From Halolamina rubra (GTDB lineage Archaea > Halobacteriota > Halobacteria > Halobacteriales > Haloferacaceae): a DNA stretch of 64,000 nucleotides. The translations under genes were made by a program, and so were the position numbers. Below, piece after piece: positions 8,188-17,353 of this stretch. Position 1 is the first letter of the stretch, and each line of letters opens with the position of its first letter. The stretch lies in assembly GCF_000739555.1 (NCBI RefSeq), contig NZ_BBJN01000052.1, positions 1 to 64,000 of the forward strand. Reading direction: 5' to 3'. The notes beneath the pieces were generated by a model that did not search any database, was not told the origin of the DNA, and was given only the letters and a program-made list of their open reading frames with translations.

Positions 8188-10098
8188 ATGTCTGACCCTC
8201 ACGGACGACGTGGTGACGACAGCAACCCAGGTATCAACCGTCGTCGGTGGCTGCAGGCCATCGGCGTCGCCGGTGCAGCCGGGATGGCCGGCTGTACGGG
8301 CGGCGACGGCACCGACACGGCGACGGATTCACCGACCGACACCGAGGGCGACGCGATGGGCGAAGACACGGCCACGCCCGAGGGCGAGGTCGAGATCCCC
8401 GAGGTCGGCGGCACGTACAACACCGTCACCTCGAGCCCTGTCGACACCCTCAACCCGCTGTTCAACACCGAGGCCGGCGCCGGTACGCTGATCGGCTACG
8501 CCCTCGACATGGGGTACACGTTCGGTCCGGGTAACGAACAGATCCCCCAGCTCTACGAGCTGACCACCGACGACGGTGGGAAGGTCTGGACGGGGAAGGT
8601 TCGGGAGAACCTCCAGTTCGGCGGCGACTACGGCCAGGTCACCGCCGAGGACTTCGTCTACCTGGTGCAGGAGGTCCACAAGTCCGACTGGGCGGCGACG
8701 TCCGCCACCAGCTCGTGGCCGGAGACGACCACCATCACGCAGACGGGCGAGTTCGAGTTCCAGATCGAGCTCGAGAGCGCCAACCTGCTGTACCCGGCGA
8801 CGTACGACCCGCTGATGTACCCGATCCCGAAGGAGCTCCTCGAGCCCTACGTGGCCGAAGAGGACTCCCAGGGGCTCCAGGAGGACCAGGAGCTGCTGAA
8901 CCTCGAGTTCACCGGGAACCTCGGCGCCTACACCCTCGAGGAGTGGAACCGCTCCAGCGGGCAGACGTACACCCGCAACGAGGACTACTACATGCAGGAG
9001 GCGACCGACATCAACCAGCTCTTCGAGAACGCGCCCTACTTCGAGACTCTCGAGAGCCGGGTCGTGCAGGAGCAGGCCTCCCGCCTCGGCGCCCTCGAGA
9101 CCGGCGAGACCGACTACGCGTCGGTGCCGCCGGAGCGCGTCGAGGAGTTCGACGGCATGGACAACGTCAACGTGTACCTCCAGCCCCAGCCGTACAACGA
9201 GGTCTGCGTCTACAACATGCGTGAGAACGGCTGGAACGCCGGCCCGGGCAACCTGTTCCGGGAGAAGAAGTTCCGCCAGGGGCTCGGCTGCGCCGTCGAC
9301 AAGCAGGCGCTCGTCGAGGGCGTGTTCCGCGGCTACGCGAACGTCGAGTACACGTGGCAGCCGCGCTGGTCCAAGTGGTACCCGAGCGACGCCGACGTGC
9401 CGGAGTACGGGACGGGCGACCTCTACGGGCAGGAGGCCACCCAGAGCCGCATCCAGGAAGCGATCGACAACGTCGAGTACGACTACAGCTACGACGGCCA
9501 GGGCCGCCTCCTCAACCCCGAGGGCGACCAGTGTACGCTCACGCTCTACCACAGCGCCGGCCAGAACACCGAGCGCTCGATGGCGGAGTTCATCGCCCAG
9601 GAGTTCGAGCGGAACGCCGGGATCGTCGTCGAGGTCAACGCGATCCAGGGGTCGCAGTTCTCCAACCAGTACTGGCAGCAGGAGATCCCCGAGAACGCCG
9701 ACGAGCTCGAGTGGTCCAAGGGCGCCTACAACGCCGGTCCGCGTGACGAGGCCACGAGTAAGAACGCGTGGGACATGACGGTCGTGTTCGGCCTCAACAC
9801 CTACCCGCTCAACCCGCTCACGGCCGAGGTGTTCTTCGACAAGGACTCCTTCTACAACCCGTACGGCTACGTCCCGTCCTGGGACGCGCCGTCGCTGTGG
9901 GAGGAGGCGAACAACGCCGAGTCCACCGAGGAGCTCCAGGAGGTCCTCAGCGAGATCTTCGTGAAGGTCGCCGAGGATCAGCCGATGGGGATGCTCGCGT
10001 TCCCGAGCAGCCGTGCCGGGTACGCCGCCGACATCGTCGGCCCGCAGGAGAACTTCTTCAGCGGCTGGGACTTCCCCGCCTGGTACCGCGAGGAGTAA
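8188..10098 (+). CDS. ABC transporter substrate-binding lipoprotein (family 5, peptide/nickel type)
   Basis: Extracytoplasmic binding protein of a Dpp/Opp-type importer. 636 residues with a Tat-type signal (RRRWLQAIG) and lipobox Cys at 36, a Thr/Asp-rich linker to about 70, then the SBP_bac_5 fold. Typical segments include VDTLNPLF near 87, an RENLQF/AEDFVY pair near 140-160, and KKFRQGLGCAVDK near 370. Substrate cannot be assigned: peptides and nickel complexes are both possible. Followed by a T-tract and a 200-bp gap before the permease gene, so probably its own transcript, as is common for the abundant binding protein. Confidence 0.9.
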   Translation: MSDPHGRRGDDSNPGINRRRWLQAIGVAGAAGMAGCTGGDGTDTATDSPTDTEGDAMGEDTATPEGEVEIPEVGGTYNTVTSSPVDTLNPLFNTEAGAGTLIGYALDMGYTFGPGNEQIPQLYELTTDDGGKVWTGKVRENLQFGGDYGQVTAEDFVYLVQEVHKSDWAATSATSSWPETTTITQTGEFEFQIELESANLLYPATYDPLMYPIPKELLEPYVAEEDSQGLQEDQELLNLEFTGNLGAYTLEEWNRSSGQTYTRNEDYYMQEATDINQLFENAPYFETLESRVVQEQASRLGALETGETDYASVPPERVEEFDGMDNVNVYLQPQPYNEVCVYNMRENGWNAGPGNLFREKKFRQGLGCAVDKQALVEGVFRGYANVEYTWQPRWSKWYPSDADVPEYGTGDLYGQEATQSRIQEAIDNVEYDYSYDGQGRLLNPEGDQCTLTLYHSAGQNTERSMAEFIAQEFERNAGIVVEVNAIQGSQFSNQYWQQEIPENADELEWSKGAYNAGPRDEATSKNAWDMTVVFGLNTYPLNPLTAEVFFDKDSFYNPYGYVPSWDAPSLWEEANNAESTEELQEVLSEIFVKVAEDQPMGMLAFPSSRAGYAADIVGPQENFFSGWDFPAWYREE

Positions 10099-10106
10099 CG
10101 ACACAG

Positions 10107-10125
10107 CGGGCCTTCGGCGTTTTTT
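10107..10125 (+). terminator. T-tract terminator after the binding-protein gene
   Basis: GC-rich sequence followed by six T (10120-10125), 22-27 bases after the stop codon. Matches archaeal U-run termination. Confidence 0.5.
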
Positions 10126-10153
10126 GAGCGCCCGATCGAGCTGTCCACCGAAA

Positions 10154-10297
10154 CACACATGTGGTAATCATGTCGTACCGGTACACACCGGTTCGACGGT
10201 TGCTACACGTACGCACACGCGGATGGGGGAGCATGCATATACAGCAGAAACGACGGTCGAAGCTTTCAGCAATACACACATGAGGTCGTTATAAGCA
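10154..10297 (+). promoter_or_regulatory. permease-operon promoter region with palindromes
   Basis: Contains the palindrome CACATGTG (10156-10163) and two copies of ACCGGT, four bases apart (10177-10192), together a near-perfect 16-bp inverted repeat. A TATA-like GCATATACAG (10235-10244) lies 54 nt before the permease ATG. The placement suggests operator sites upstream of the TATA box; the regulator is unknown. Confidence 0.4.
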
Positions 10298-11272
10298 ATG
10301 GGAATGGAATGGTACATCGTCCGACGGGTCGCGTGGGCGGCCATCGTGACGTTCATCATCGTGACGATCACCTGGGGCCTGATGACGGCGGCGCCGAACC
10401 CCCAGGTTCAGGCGGCGGTCACACAGGCGGCGATGGACGGGGAGAACCCCGCCGCGGCCGAGGAGCGCATGGAGGCACAGCTCCAGCTCGATCGCCCGCT
10501 CCACGTGCGGTTCATGGACTACGTGGTCGGCGTGTACACGCTCGAGTGGGGGTGGTCGAACACCCGTAACGAGCCGGTGACCGACGCGCTGGTCACCGCG
10601 CTGTACTTCACCGTCCAGTATTCGGTGCCGTGGACGATATTGACCGTGTTGATAGGTCCGATCGTCGGCGTCTACTCCGCGGCCAACCAGTACAGCTGGC
10701 GGGACCACGCAGCCACGGGCTTGGCGTTCTTCGGCTACGCGATCCCGAACTTCTTCTTCGGGATCATACTGCTGTTGATATTCGGGGTCCAGTTGGAATG
10801 GATCCCCATCGTCTACCAGACCGACGTGCCGGTGTTCAGCGTCCAGAACGTGATCCAGCTCACGATTCCGATATTCGTGCTGGTCACCGGCTCCATCGGC
10901 GCCATCATGCGCGTCTCGCGCAACGAGGCCGCGGAGTACGCGAACGCGGACTTCGTCAAGACGGCGAAGGCCAAGGGCGTCTCGACGTACCGGATCTACG
11001 CACGCCACGTCATCCGGCCGACGATGGTGCCGCTGTCGACGACGATGGTGGGCTACCTGCTCGCCATCTTCACCGGCTCGTCGCTGCTGGTCGAGGTGGT
11101 GTTCGGCATCCCGGGGCTGGGGCGGACGCTGTACGACGCGGTGGTCGCACAGGACACGAACCTCGTACTGGGTTCGACCCTGTTCTTCACGTTCGTGGCG
11201 ACCATCGGCAACCTGCTCCAGGACCTGGTGTACACAGTGCTTGACCCGCGGATCAGCTTCGAGGATCGATAA
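10298..11272 (+). CDS. ABC transporter permease (DppB-type)
   Basis: Inner subunit of the importer, 324 residues with about six membrane helices starting at residue 8. The ATPase-docking EAA loop is present as EYANADFVKTAKAKGVS (about 210-226), followed by the conserved FGIPGLGR segment near 272. The TAA stop overlaps the next ATG by one base (TAATG), indicating translational coupling with the second permease. Confidence 0.92.
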   Translation: MGMEWYIVRRVAWAAIVTFIIVTITWGLMTAAPNPQVQAAVTQAAMDGENPAAAEERMEAQLQLDRPLHVRFMDYVVGVYTLEWGWSNTRNEPVTDALVTALYFTVQYSVPWTILTVLIGPIVGVYSAANQYSWRDHAATGLAFFGYAIPNFFFGIILLLIFGVQLEWIPIVYQTDVPVFSVQNVIQLTIPIFVLVTGSIGAIMRVSRNEAAEYANADFVKTAKAKGVSTYRIYARHVIRPTMVPLSTTMVGYLLAIFTGSSLLVEVVFGIPGLGRTLYDAVVAQDTNLVLGSTLFFTFVATIGNLLQDLVYTVLDPRISFEDR

Positions 11273-12495
11273 TGGCGACGGACAGACAATCCTTCGACGA
11301 GATCGACTGGGCGCAGATCGACGAGGAGACCGAACGCGAGATTTCGCCGAACTTCATCATCGTCGCGGTCGGCACGGCCCTGATGGGCCTAGTGTGGGCG
11401 TTCGACTACTTCTTCGTCACGGGAACGTACGACGCCGCGATCGGGATGGACTTCGGCAACCAGTACACCCCGACGTTCCAGTTCATCGGCTGGGGGTACG
11501 ACGTGACCCAGCTCGACTGGCTGTTCGCGTTCTCCCTGCTGCTGTTCGGGGCGTACATGATCCTGCCGCTGTACCAGAACCCGCGGATGACGAAGTACTA
11601 CTGGCGGGACATGAAGCGCAACCGCCCGGCGATGGCGAGCCTCGGGTGGCTGCTGTTCATCTTCGTCATCGGCGTCATCGGCCCGGCGGTGATCAAGGCG
11701 CCGACGGTCGACCTGATGACGAAGTACCAGCCGCCGATGTTCCTGGAGATCAACAATATCTACCCGATCAACTGCGCCGGCGACGTCGTCGGCGGCGCCT
11801 GTCAGGGATCGCTCGAGCACCCGCTCGGGACGACCGGCGACGGGAAGGACATCTTCCGGATCATCGTCTACGGGATGCAGATCAGCATGAAGATCGGCTT
11901 CATCGCGACGCTGTTCGTCGTCACGATCGGGAGCATCGTCGGCACGGTCGCCGCCTACGCCGGCGGCCTCGTCGACGAGGTCCTGATGCGCTGGGTCGAC
12001 ATCCAGCAGTCGTTCCCGACGTTCATCCTCTACCTGCTGATCCTCTACATCTACGGGGCCAGCCTGTTCCTGTTCATCGTCCTCTTCTCGCTGTTCTCGT
12101 GGGAGGGGACCGCACGCTACGTGCGGAGCAACGCGCTGGCGAAGACGGAGGAGGAGTACATCAAGGCGGTCCAGCTCAGCGGCGCGAGCACCTACCGGGT
12201 GATCCGCTCGCACATCATGCCCAACAGCGCGAGCAGTATCGTCACCGACATCACGCTGCTGATCCCGTCGTTCATCCTGTTCGAGGCGCAGTTCGCGTTC
12301 CTCGGGCTGGGTGACTCGACGATCCCGTCCTGGGGCGTGCTGATCGCGCAGGGGCGCTCGGACCTGGCGTTCGCGCCGTGGATCACGCTGATCCCCGGGC
12401 TGTTCCTCTTCTTCACCATCCTGGCGTTCAACTTCCTCGGGGACGCGCTCCTCGACGCACTGAACCCCGAAGCCGACGCGGAGGCCGAAAAATGA
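11272..12495 (+). CDS. ABC transporter permease (DppC-type)
   Basis: 407 residues, longer than the usual 290-310 because of an N-terminal extension of about 110 residues holding two extra hydrophobic helices (about 22-45 and 80-100), as is common in haloarchaeal homologues. The standard DppC part follows (KRNRPAMASLGWLLF onward), with a periplasmic-type loop containing the conserved HPLGTTGDGKDIF and the EAA loop KTEEEYIKAVQLSGAS (about 290). Starts inside the stop of the previous gene and its own stop overlaps the ATPase start (ATGA). Confidence 0.92.
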   Translation: MATDRQSFDEIDWAQIDEETEREISPNFIIVAVGTALMGLVWAFDYFFVTGTYDAAIGMDFGNQYTPTFQFIGWGYDVTQLDWLFAFSLLLFGAYMILPLYQNPRMTKYYWRDMKRNRPAMASLGWLLFIFVIGVIGPAVIKAPTVDLMTKYQPPMFLEINNIYPINCAGDVVGGACQGSLEHPLGTTGDGKDIFRIIVYGMQISMKIGFIATLFVVTIGSIVGTVAAYAGGLVDEVLMRWVDIQQSFPTFILYLLILYIYGASLFLFIVLFSLFSWEGTARYVRSNALAKTEEEYIKAVQLSGASTYRVIRSHIMPNSASSIVTDITLLIPSFILFEAQFAFLGLGDSTIPSWGVLIAQGRSDLAFAPWITLIPGLFLFFTILAFNFLGDALLDALNPEADAEAEK

Positions 12496-13535
12496 CTGAC
12501 GAACCACTACTGACGGTCGACGGACTCACGACGGAGTTCGACACCGACAACGGCGTACTGACCGCGGTCGACGGCATCGACTTCGAGATTCCGCGCGGCG
12601 AGACGGTGTGTCTCGTCGGCGAGTCCGGGTCGGGCAAAACCGTCGCCAGCGAGTCGATCACCCGGATCGTCCCGACGCCGCCCGGCGAAGTGACGGGCAG
12701 CGTCACGTTCGACGGCCGGGAGATCACGTCGCTGAGCGAGTCCGAGCTCCGGGAGATCCGCGGCGGGCGGATCGCCCACGTGTTCCAGAACCCGCAGGAC
12801 GCGCTCAACCACTGCTACACGGTGGGGTGGCAGATCGTCGAGGCGATCCAGACCCACGAGCCGGACACCTCCGAGCAGGCGGCCCGCGAGCGGGCGATCG
12901 ACCTGCTCAACGACGTCGGCGTCGCCAACGCCGCCGCGCGGCTGGACGACTACCCCCACGAGTTCTCCGGCGGTCAGAAACAGCGCGTGATGATCGCGAT
13001 GGCGCTGGTCACCAACCCCGACCTCCTGATCGCCGACGAGCCGACGACGGCGCTGGACGTGACTGTGCAGGCCCAGATCCTCAACCTGCTCGAGGATCTC
13101 CAGGACGAGTACGACATGAGCATCCTGTTCGTCACGCACGACCTCGGGGTCGTCGCCCAGATCGCCGACCACGTGGTCGTGATGTACGCCGGGAAGGTGA
13201 TGGAGCGGGGCACCGTCGAGGAGATCTTCGACGACCCCTCCCACCCGTACACGCGTGCGCTGCTCGAGTGTCTGCCCGGGCAGGCGCGCTCGGCCGAGGG
13301 GATCCCCGGGACGCTCCCCTCGCCGATCAGCCCGCCGGACGGCTGCCGGTTCGCACCGCGGTGTGACTACGCGGTCGAGGAGTGCACCGCCGGCGAGCAA
13401 CCGCCCGAGGAGCCGCTGTCGGACACCCACGCCGTCTCGTGTGTCCACTACCAGCAGGGGTACGACCCCGCGACCGTGAAAAGCGAGTTCACACAGGAGG
13501 ACGGCACGGTAACCGGAGGTGTCTCCGGTGACTGA
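12492..13535 (+). CDS. ABC transporter ATP-binding protein (DppD-type)
   Basis: Cytoplasmic ATPase of 347 residues. Walker A is GESGSGKT (43-50), the signature is FSGGQKQR, Walker B is [12 protein letters not shown], and the switch His is in VTHD. The oligopeptide-transporter C-terminal domain (CRFAPRC ... C ... C) contains four cysteines. In related DppD/OppD proteins this region is reported to hold an iron-sulfur cluster, which I infer as possible here. The ATG overlaps the upstream stop by four bases. Confidence 0.93.
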   Translation: MTDEPLLTVDGLTTEFDTDNGVLTAVDGIDFEIPRGETVCLVGESGSGKTVASESITRIVPTPPGEVTGSVTFDGREITSLSESELREIRGGRIAHVFQNPQDALNHCYTVGWQIVEAIQTHEPDTSEQAARERAIDLLNDVGVANAAARLDDYPHEFSGGQKQRVMIAMALVTNPDLLIADEPTTALDVTVQAQILNLLEDLQDEYDMSILFVTHDLGVVAQIADHVVVMYAGKVMERGTVEEIFDDPSHPYTRALLECLPGQARSAEGIPGTLPSPISPPDGCRFAPRCDYAVEECTAGEQPPEEPLSDTHAVSCVHYQQGYDPATVKSEFTQEDGTVTGGVSGD

Positions 13536-14871
13536 GGAGCCGATCCTCTCGGTCCGGAACCTGAAGAAGCACTACCCGATCACCGAGGGGATCCTCTCCC
13601 GACAGGTCGGCGCCGCCAAAGCCGTCGACGGCATCAGCTTCGACATCGCCGAGGGCGAGACGCTCGGCCTGGTCGGCGAGTCCGGCTGCGGGAAGTCAAC
13701 CGCCGCCTCGTCGATCATCCGCCTCGAGGAGGCCACCGAGGGCGAGGTGATCTTCAACGGCGGCGGCCGCGCCGGCCGCAGCCGCGAGGGCGACGGCGCC
13801 CACCCCAACGACGTGACCACGTTCGACGACGAGGAGCTGAAGTCGTTCCGCCGGGACGCCCAGATGATCTTCCAGGACCCCTCCTCGAGCCTGGACCCGC
13901 GGATGACCGTCGGGAGCTCGGTCGCCGAGCTCCTGCTCGTCCACGGGATGACCGACAAACAGCGACGCCGCGAGATCGTCGAGGACCTGCTCGAACGCGT
14001 GGGGCTGGAAGCGGACTACTACGACCGCTACCCCCACGAGTTCTCCGGCGGGCAGAAACAGCGCATCGCGCTGGCCCGCGCGCTCGTGCTCAACCCCGAG
14101 TTCATCGTCGCCGACGAGCCGGTGTCCGCGCTCGACGTGTCGATCCGCGCGGAGATCCTCTCGCTGCTCAACGACATCCAGGAGGAGTTCGGCCTCTCGA
14201 TGCTGTTCATCAGCCACGACATGAGCGTCGTGCGGGAGGTCTGTGACCGGGTCGCCGTGATGTACCTGGGCGAGATCGTCGAGATCGGCGACACCGACGA
14301 GGTGTTCCGGAACCCCCAGCACCCCTACACGGAGGCGCTGCTGTCGGCGATCCCCCGGCCCGACCCCTCCGCGGAGCAGGAGAACATCGAGCTCAAGGGG
14401 ACCGTCCCGAGCCCCACCAACCCGCCGTCGGGCTGTAAGTTCCACACGCGGTGTCACATGGTGATCCAGTCCGACGAGTTCGACCTCGAACAGGAGCGCT
14501 GGCGCTCGCTGCTGACGTTCCGCGACCGCGTTCGCAGCGGCGAGGTCGATCCCGAGAGCATCCGCGAGGCGCTCGCGTTCGAGGCCGACGACCTGTCGGC
14601 CGTCGACGACGAGACGATCAAAGACGAGCTCAGAACGGAGTTCGAGCTCGCCGAGGAGCTCTCGGACCCCGAGGCGGAGTCGATCCTCCAGGACGCGCTC
14701 GACGCGCTCGCCGAGGGCCGGATGGAGGACGCGAACGACCACCTCTCGACGTTCACGACGCCCTGCGAGGAGCAGGTGCCCGAGGAGACCGACCACGGCA
14801 ACGGCCACATCTCGGCCTGTCTGCGGAACAAGCCCGAGACCGAACACGGCGCGCCGCTGGCCGACGACTGA
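13528..14871 (+). CDS. ABC transporter ATP-binding protein (DppF-type) with long C-terminal insertion
   Basis: Second ATPase of the importer, 447 residues. Walker A GESGCGKST is at 50-58, signature FSGGQKQR, Walker B FIVADEPVSALD, H-loop ISHD. GTG at 13528 was chosen because a strong Shine-Dalgarno GGAGGT (13515-13520) ends seven bases before it; another GTG at 13519 would sit inside that site. The C-terminal oligopeptide-transporter domain is split: CKFHTRC is followed by about 100 charged helical residues before the last two cysteines (TPCEEQ...HISACL). The 3' end of the gene begins a 35-bp tandem repeat. Confidence 0.92.
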   Translation: MTEEPILSVRNLKKHYPITEGILSRQVGAAKAVDGISFDIAEGETLGLVGESGCGKSTAASSIIRLEEATEGEVIFNGGGRAGRSREGDGAHPNDVTTFDDEELKSFRRDAQMIFQDPSSSLDPRMTVGSSVAELLLVHGMTDKQRRREIVEDLLERVGLEADYYDRYPHEFSGGQKQRIALARALVLNPEFIVADEPVSALDVSIRAEILSLLNDIQEEFGLSMLFISHDMSVVREVCDRVAVMYLGEIVEIGDTDEVFRNPQHPYTEALLSAIPRPDPSAEQENIELKGTVPSPTNPPSGCKFHTRCHMVIQSDEFDLEQERWRSLLTFRDRVRSGEVDPESIREALAFEADDLSAVDDETIKDELRTEFELAEELSDPEAESILQDALDALAEGRMEDANDHLSTFTTPCEEQVPEETDHGNGHISACLRNKPETEHGAPLADD

Positions 14872-14941
14872 ACGGCGCGCTGTCAGCCGTGAAGTTCGAC
14901 GACTGAACGGCGAGCGGTCAGCCGTCAAGTTCGACGACTGA
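14863..14941. repeat. 35-bp tandem repeat at the 3' end of the DppF-type gene
   Basis: Two units, 14863-14897 and 14898-14932, match at 32 of 35 positions. A third partial copy (GACGACTGA) starts at 14933. Each copy contains the GACGACTGA that ends the ATPase gene, so the array duplicates the last codons and stop. Confidence 0.8.
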
Positions 14942-15089
14942 TAGGCCCGCTCGGACCCAGAGCGCCCTCCGCACTCCTTCTACGGACCGGCATACCCAGG
15001 TTCGACGCCGTCGAGCGCGTCGACGGCGGCCGTGGCACACCAGCGACCGTATCGAGAGGCGTATCCCCGTCGAGTGCGAACCGCCGATA

Positions 15090-15470
15090 ATGAACGGTGT
15101 CGCGACCGCCGGCCCGCTCGTGGCCGGCGTTCACGGGCGCGAGCCCGTGACGTTCCTGCTGCTGAGCCTCGCGGCGGCGCTGACCGCCGTCGTCGCCGGC
15201 CTCGCCGTCGCCGCGTTCGTCCGGCGGCGCTCCCGGCGCTACCTGCTCGTGGCGCTGGCGCTGTCGACGCTGCTGGCCCGCAGCGCCGTGGGGCTGGCCG
15301 CGTACCTGGGCGCGGTCGGGCCCGGAATCCACCACACGCTCGAGCACGGCCTCGACGTGGCGATGGCGGCGCTGGTGATCGCCGCGGTGTATCTGGTGGG
15401 GAAGCCGTCGGCCGCGGGTGCCACCCGTGCGGACGGCGGCGCCGACGACGGGGGTGATCGGGAGCGATGA
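15090..15470 (+). CDS. haloarchaeal integral membrane protein, unknown
   Basis: 126 residues with about three hydrophobic helices (about 20-45, 50-75, 92-108), a basic loop FVRRRSRRY after the first, and His residues in GIHHTLEHGLD. The Gly/Asp-rich C-terminal tail is cytoplasmic in appearance. The stop overlaps the next start (ATGA at 15467), so it is coupled to the regulator that follows. Similar membrane-protein plus HTH pairs are familiar in haloarchaea, but the role is unknown. Confidence 0.75.
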   Translation: MNGVATAGPLVAGVHGREPVTFLLLSLAAALTAVVAGLAVAAFVRRRSRRYLLVALALSTLLARSAVGLAAYLGAVGPGIHHTLEHGLDVAMAALVIAAVYLVGKPSAAGATRADGGADDGGDRER

Positions 15471-15976
15471 GCGACACGCGCGAGCGCCTGCTGGCGCACG
15501 TCCGCGAGCACCCCGGCCGCCACGCCAGCGCGCTCGGCCGGGAGCTGGACCTCGCGACCGGCCAGCTCCAGTACCACCTGCGACGCCTGCGCCGCGCGGG
15601 CCGCGTCGTCGCCGACGACCGCTACGGCCGCACCCACTACTTCCCGCCGGGGTACGACGACTGCGAGCGGGAGCGGATCGCGCTGGCGCGCCGGGAGACC
15701 GCCCGCGCCGTGCTCGTCGCGCTGCTGTCGGGCGAACGCCCCGCGGCCGAGCTCGCCGACGATCTCGACGTCGCCCGGAGCACCCTCTCCTACCACGTCG
15801 ACCGCCTCCGCGAGGCCGACCTCGTCGACGAGCGCCGCGACGAGCGGGGACGGGTCCACCTCTCGCTGTCAGAGCCCGAGACGACGCGGGGGCTGCTCTC
15901 GACGGTCGAGCCCGAGATGGGCGACCGGCTCCTCGACCGGTTCACCCGGCTCGTCGACGACCTGCTCGAGGGGTAG
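15467..15976 (+). CDS. transcriptional regulator with two winged-helix domains
   Basis: 169 residues containing two similar winged helix-turn-helix units. The first (about 5-65) has GRHASALGRELDLATGQLQYHLRRLRRAGRV; the second (about 78-140) has ERPAAELADDLDVARSTLSYHVDRLREADLV. Both resemble ArsR/MarR-like archaeal regulators. No ligand-binding domain. Probably controls its own membrane-protein partner and perhaps the downstream iron-type genes; the target is inference. Confidence 0.82.
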   Translation: MSDTRERLLAHVREHPGRHASALGRELDLATGQLQYHLRRLRRAGRVVADDRYGRTHYFPPGYDDCERERIALARRETARAVLVALLSGERPAAELADDLDVARSTLSYHVDRLREADLVDERRDERGRVHLSLSEPETTRGLLSTVEPEMGDRLLDRFTRLVDDLLEG

Positions 15977-16033
15977 CGCCGGTTTCGAGAGGCTCACCAG
16001 AACCCACTTTCCCGTCGCTTTCCTACGGCGCCC

Positions 16034-17353
16034 ATGAGCGACTCCCACGGCATCGACCGCCGCGCGTTCGTGAAGTCCGCCGTCGCCATCGGCGGCGCGG
16101 CGGCGCTGTCGGCCTGCCTGGACCGCGGGACCGAGATCGACGTGCCACGCGGGCCCGAGGACCCGACTGCAGCGTTCCCGGAGCGCCAGCACGCCTGGAA
16201 CGCCGCGCTGCCGACCACCGACGCCGGCAACAACCACCACCCGCGCCACCGCGTGCTGCTCGCGCTCGACTACGGCGAGGGAACGCCGACCGAGGCGGAG
16301 CGCGAGACCGTCGAGGCCGCGCTGGCGGGCGTCGAGCGCGCCTACGAGCGCTCCGCGGCTGGACTGCTGCTGACGATAAGCTACTCGCCGTACTACTTCG
16401 ACCGGTTCGACGCCGACCTGCCCGAGAGCGTCGACCTGCCGGAGCCCCGCGCGCTCTCGGCCTTCGAGGACCCGGCCGCCGATGACGCCGACGCGATCGT
16501 CCACCTCGCCAGCGACCACGGCGAGGTGGTGATGGGCGCCGAGGAGGCGCTGAAGGGCGAGCTCGACGAGCTCAACGGTGTCCCCCAGCCCGACGCGGCG
16601 CTGACCGACGCGTTCTCGGTCCGCGAGCGCCGGACGGGGTTCATCGGCGACGGCCTCCCCGCCGAGAACCAGGACGTGTCGGGCGTCCCCGACGACGGCC
16701 CGGTCCCCGAGGACGCCCCGCTGTACATGGGGTTCGAGTCGGCGTTCGAGGGGAACCAGCCCACCGAGGACCGCGTGACGATCCGGGAGGGGCCCTTCGC
16801 CGGCGGCACGACCCAGCAGCTCTCGACGCTGACGCTGAACCTGACCCAGTGGTACGAGCAGGACACCCGCGAGCAGCGCGTCTCCAAGATGTTCTGTCCC
16901 CACCACGCCGCGAACAACGTGGTCGAGGACGCCGGCGAGAACCTCGGCACCGATCCGCGGATGGACGACTGCGGCGACCCGATGGAGACCGCCCGGAGCG
17001 AGGGCGTCGTCGGCCATAGTCAGAAGATGGTCGACGTGCGCGAGGACGACGCGCCGATCATCCTGCGGCGGGACTTCGACTCGACCGACGGCGACCGCGC
17101 CGGCGTCCACTTCCTCTCGCTCCAGCGGACGATCTCCGATTTCGTCACCACCCGGGAGGCGATGAACGGCGAGGAGATCGACAGCGACTCCGCGGTCGGT
17201 CAGCGCACGAACAACGGGATCCTGCAGTACATCACCACGGTGCGGCGGGGGAACTTCCTCGTGCCGCCGCGCTCGCTGCGGGCGCTCCCGCCCGCCAGGC
17301 CCGACGCGGACGTGGCCGAGGTCGCCGAGCGCGCGGAGGTGGCCGATGCGTGA
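16034..17353 (+). CDS. Tat-exported DyP-like peroxidase family protein
   Basis: 439 residues with a Tat signal (DRRAFVKSA) and lipobox-like LSAC (Cys28). The body resembles dye-decolorising peroxidases/EfeB. A GFIGDGLP segment lies where DyPs have GxxDG, with one extra residue. A His (VVGHSQKM, about 326) is a candidate proximal haem ligand, and IILRRDFDS followed by GVHFLSLQRTISDF matches the DyP C-terminal core. Catalysis is uncertain because the distal motif is altered. Overlaps the next gene by eight bases; together they look like a secreted iron/haem acquisition pair. Confidence 0.75.
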   Translation: MSDSHGIDRRAFVKSAVAIGGAAALSACLDRGTEIDVPRGPEDPTAAFPERQHAWNAALPTTDAGNNHHPRHRVLLALDYGEGTPTEAERETVEAALAGVERAYERSAAGLLLTISYSPYYFDRFDADLPESVDLPEPRALSAFEDPAADDADAIVHLASDHGEVVMGAEEALKGELDELNGVPQPDAALTDAFSVRERRTGFIGDGLPAENQDVSGVPDDGPVPEDAPLYMGFESAFEGNQPTEDRVTIREGPFAGGTTQQLSTLTLNLTQWYEQDTREQRVSKMFCPHHAANNVVEDAGENLGTDPRMDDCGDPMETARSEGVVGHSQKMVDVREDDAPIILRRDFDSTDGDRAGVHFLSLQRTISDFVTTREAMNGEEIDSDSAVGQRTNNGILQYITTVRRGNFLVPPRSLRALPPARPDADVAEVAERAEVADA

